From the NCBI RefSeq assembly GCF_002866825.1, contig NZ_PKUS01000008.1:62001-126000 (forward strand): a DNA stretch of 64,000 nt, written 5' to 3'. Below are positions 63,907 to 64,000 of this stretch, in pieces. The translations under genes were made by a program, and so were the position numbers. How positions within the stretch are numbered: position 1 is the first letter of the stretch; each line of letters begins with the position of its first letter. The stretch comes from Pseudohalioglobus lutimaris. GTDB taxonomy: Bacteria > Pseudomonadota > Gammaproteobacteria > Pseudomonadales > Halieaceae. Under the pieces are notes generated by a model, which ran no database searches, was not told the origin of the DNA, and worked only from the letters and a program-made list of their open reading frames with translations.

Positions 63907-64000
63907 ATGGCATGGACTGAATGGAATACCGTGGATGGCGACGGGCTCGATAACTTTGAGCTGATCGCCTATGAGAAAAAGATGCACACTGAACTGGGTG
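63907..64000 (+). CDS. N-terminal fragment of an unidentified protein
   Basis: First 31 residues only (MAWTEWNTVDGDGLDNFELI, then AYEKKMHTELG) before the window ends. An AGAGGTTAGATAG ribosome-binding region precedes the ATG, 47 nt after the CoA-transferase stop, so it belongs to the same operon. The FELIAYEKK pattern resembles the start of some crotonase-family proteins, but this is too short to assign. Confidence 0.6.
   Translation, partial: MAWTEWNTVDGDGLDNFELIAYEKKMHTELG

Overview
The window looks like the chromosome of a gammaproteobacterium, most likely a marine Cellvibrionales/Halieaceae-type organism. The family-level guess is inference. It rests on gammaproteobacterial housekeeping synteny, a Vibrio-type TonB2 operon, a base composition in the high fifties % GC by eye, and a large catabolic island with F420-type oxidoreductases. 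I see no IS elements, prophage genes, CRISPR arrays, tRNAs or rRNAs.

Positions 1-22200 are dense core genome. In order: the end of gltB, gltD and hemE; leftward cysE and a TrmB-like methyltransferase; a hexapeptide acyltransferase; rpiA divergent from ilvA; a 48-residue membrane peptide; fau, 6S RNA (ssrS), zapA and a ZapB-like coiled coil, all leftward; then UPF0149-pepP-ubiH-ubiI rightward; gcvH; an RlmI-like rRNA methyltransferase; a HAD phosphatase divergent from rppH-ptsP; an NRDE protein; and the overlapping lgt-thyA-folA set. The 6S RNA lies in its classic place between zapA and fau and is recognised from its conserved terminal stem and internal motifs.

Positions 22336-27600 hold a complete TonB2-type energy-transduction operon: DUF3450 protein, large TtpC-like ExbB, small ExbB, ExbD, TonB and a TPR protein. 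It closes with a perfect 14-bp inverted-repeat terminator. Then come a cold-shock protein, a QseBC-like two-component pair, glk-pyk, a YjbR protein with glpQ, an orphan solute-binding protein, a double-DUF3012 lipoprotein, an unpaired ExbD and a small unknown protein.

Positions 36285-64000 are an accessory catabolic island. A TetR regulator is divergent from a sodium:solute symporter. A TonB-dependent receptor, an acyl-CoA synthetase and an alpha/beta hydrolase follow. An 18-bp palindrome (ATTCAAC-N4-GTTGAAT) sits between the -35 and -10 boxes of both the symporter and the receptor promoters, with a third copy at the receptor start site, which gives a readable local regulon for uptake. Next are a 3-ketosteroid dehydrogenase-like flavoprotein, two luciferase-like F420-type oxidoreductases, a lone ETF beta subunit, a nitronate monooxygenase-like protein, an MBL-fold hydrolase, three family III CoA-transferases, a BaiCD-like Fe-S flavoenzyme, a DDN-type F420 protein, a molybdenum hydroxylase (CoxM-CoxS-CoxL plus CoxG) and a double crotonase. 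Together these suggest uptake, CoA activation and reductive/hydroxylative breakdown of a cyclic, perhaps steroid- or terpenoid-like, carboxylic acid; the substrate is inference.

The main unexplained signal is a 35-nt element (core TGTCC...AAAA...TAGGCC...ATTGAT) found in four intergenic regions of the island (48851, 54389 on the minus strand, 55213, 61286). Each copy points toward the catabolic operon that follows it. Two copies are alike over 75 nt (58/75 identical). It may mark an undescribed regulon or be a dispersed relict.
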